Made by a program: the position numbers and the translations under genes. From QHXW01 sp035280425 (GTDB lineage: Bacteria; Acidobacteriota; Terriglobia; Bryobacterales; Bryobacteraceae): a stretch of 64,000 nt of DNA. The notes beneath the pieces were generated by a model. It worked only from the letters and a program-made list of their open reading frames with translations. It ran no database searches and was not told the DNA's origin. Below are positions 63,724-64,000 of the stretch, in pieces. The stretch covers positions 1 to 64,000 of the forward strand of contig DATEFW010000024.1 in assembly GCA_035280425.1 (NCBI GenBank), given 5' to 3'. Position 1 is the first letter of the stretch, and the number at the start of each line of letters is the position of its first letter.

Positions 63724-63769
63724 CCACCCGTACAATTCAGGGTATCGGAGCATGTTATTCTGACTTCGG

Positions 63770-64000
63770 ATGTTCAGCCGCCAGCACCGGAAAGCCCGGG
63801 TTCTGTTTGCGCTCTCCGACATCCTTTTAACCGCGCTCGCGTTCGAGGCGGCCTACCAGACGCGCCTGCTGCTGCATCTGAACCACGTCTTCTTCATGAT
63901 CGTGCCCATCAAGGCGCTGGTGCTGGGATTTTCGCTCGCGGCCTGGGTGCTGATCGGGCTTTGGCTGGGGGTTTACGATAAGCTCGATTCCGGCGATCCG
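63770..64000 (+). CDS. Sugar transferase, exopolysaccharide priming type (N-terminus only)
   Basis: 77 codons run off the window end. Basic start (FSRQHRKARVLFALSDILLT), then two hydrophobic helices (FMIVPIKALVLGFSLAAW, VLIGLWLGVYDKL). This is the N-terminal membrane part of polyprenyl-phosphate sugar-1-phosphate transferases that prime exopolysaccharide synthesis; the catalytic domain would lie beyond the window. Family assignment rests on this segment alone. Confidence 0.65.
   Translation, partial: MFSRQHRKARVLFALSDILLTALAFEAAYQTRLLLHLNHVFFMIVPIKALVLGFSLAAWVLIGLWLGVYDKLDSGDP

Overview
The window looks like a GC-rich chromosomal segment of an acidobacterium close to Candidatus Solibacter / Bryobacterales. 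This is inferred from gene content, not from a marker gene. It has two very large TonB-receptor-like proteins with an N-terminal carboxypeptidase-regulatory domain (17469-21365, 27535-30789). Two secreted proteins end in the Ig-like 'NAASY...SPG' domain (TIGR03437 type) that is abundant in Solibacter. There are also ToxR/CadC-type membrane regulators beside these genes, a GH44 glucanase and a PEP-CTERM protein. No phage, integron, CRISPR or rRNA was seen. Two tRNA genes are present: initiator fMet and Lys-CTT.

Layout. 1-7135: a sigma54-type response regulator (5' end outside the window) with its kinase, a GNAT enzyme, a small membrane protein, a quinone oxidoreductase and a second histidine kinase. 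7145-12241: lipoprotein, Xaa-Pro peptidase, accB-accC, and two CPBP-type membrane proteins, the second with its catalytic Glu pair replaced by Gln. 12467-30789: a secretion and nutrient-uptake region with GH44, an S9 peptidase, two TonB receptors, a PEP-CTERM protein, an enolase-superfamily enzyme and two membrane-anchored winged-helix regulators. 31173-41053: a tight seven-gene run with two FtsX-type permeases, a fatty acid desaturase, a double-cNMP-domain patatin phospholipase, an acyl reductase, a PaaK-like adenylate-forming ligase and a cytochrome P450. This reads as an undescribed acyl-chain or lipid-modifying pathway. 41090-44602: a giant secreted protein, a decayed IS3-type transposase fragment and tRNA-fMet. 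44730-54744: housekeeping genes (coaD, aminotransferase, manA, gnd, proS), a split-barrel flavoprotein, VOC, thioesterase and MFS genes. 54751-58403: a RibD/DHFR-like reductase, a ceramidase-like enzyme, and a divergent F420-type reductase / HxlR regulator pair with a clear palindromic operator. 58391-61304: a three-gene minus-strand operon of a zinc metallopeptidase, a Ddl-like ATP-grasp ligase and an aldo/keto-reductase-fold protein that seems to lack all four catalytic residues. 61351-64000: tRNA-Lys, DoxX, a secreted protein, a decayed second doxX copy and the start of an exopolysaccharide sugar transferase.

The strongest candidates for undescribed systems are the 31-41 kb lipid operon and the 58-61 kb ATP-grasp / metallopeptidase / pseudo-AKR operon. 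Family assignments come from reading motifs by eye; no database search was possible. Start codons are marked where I moved them from the longest open frame.
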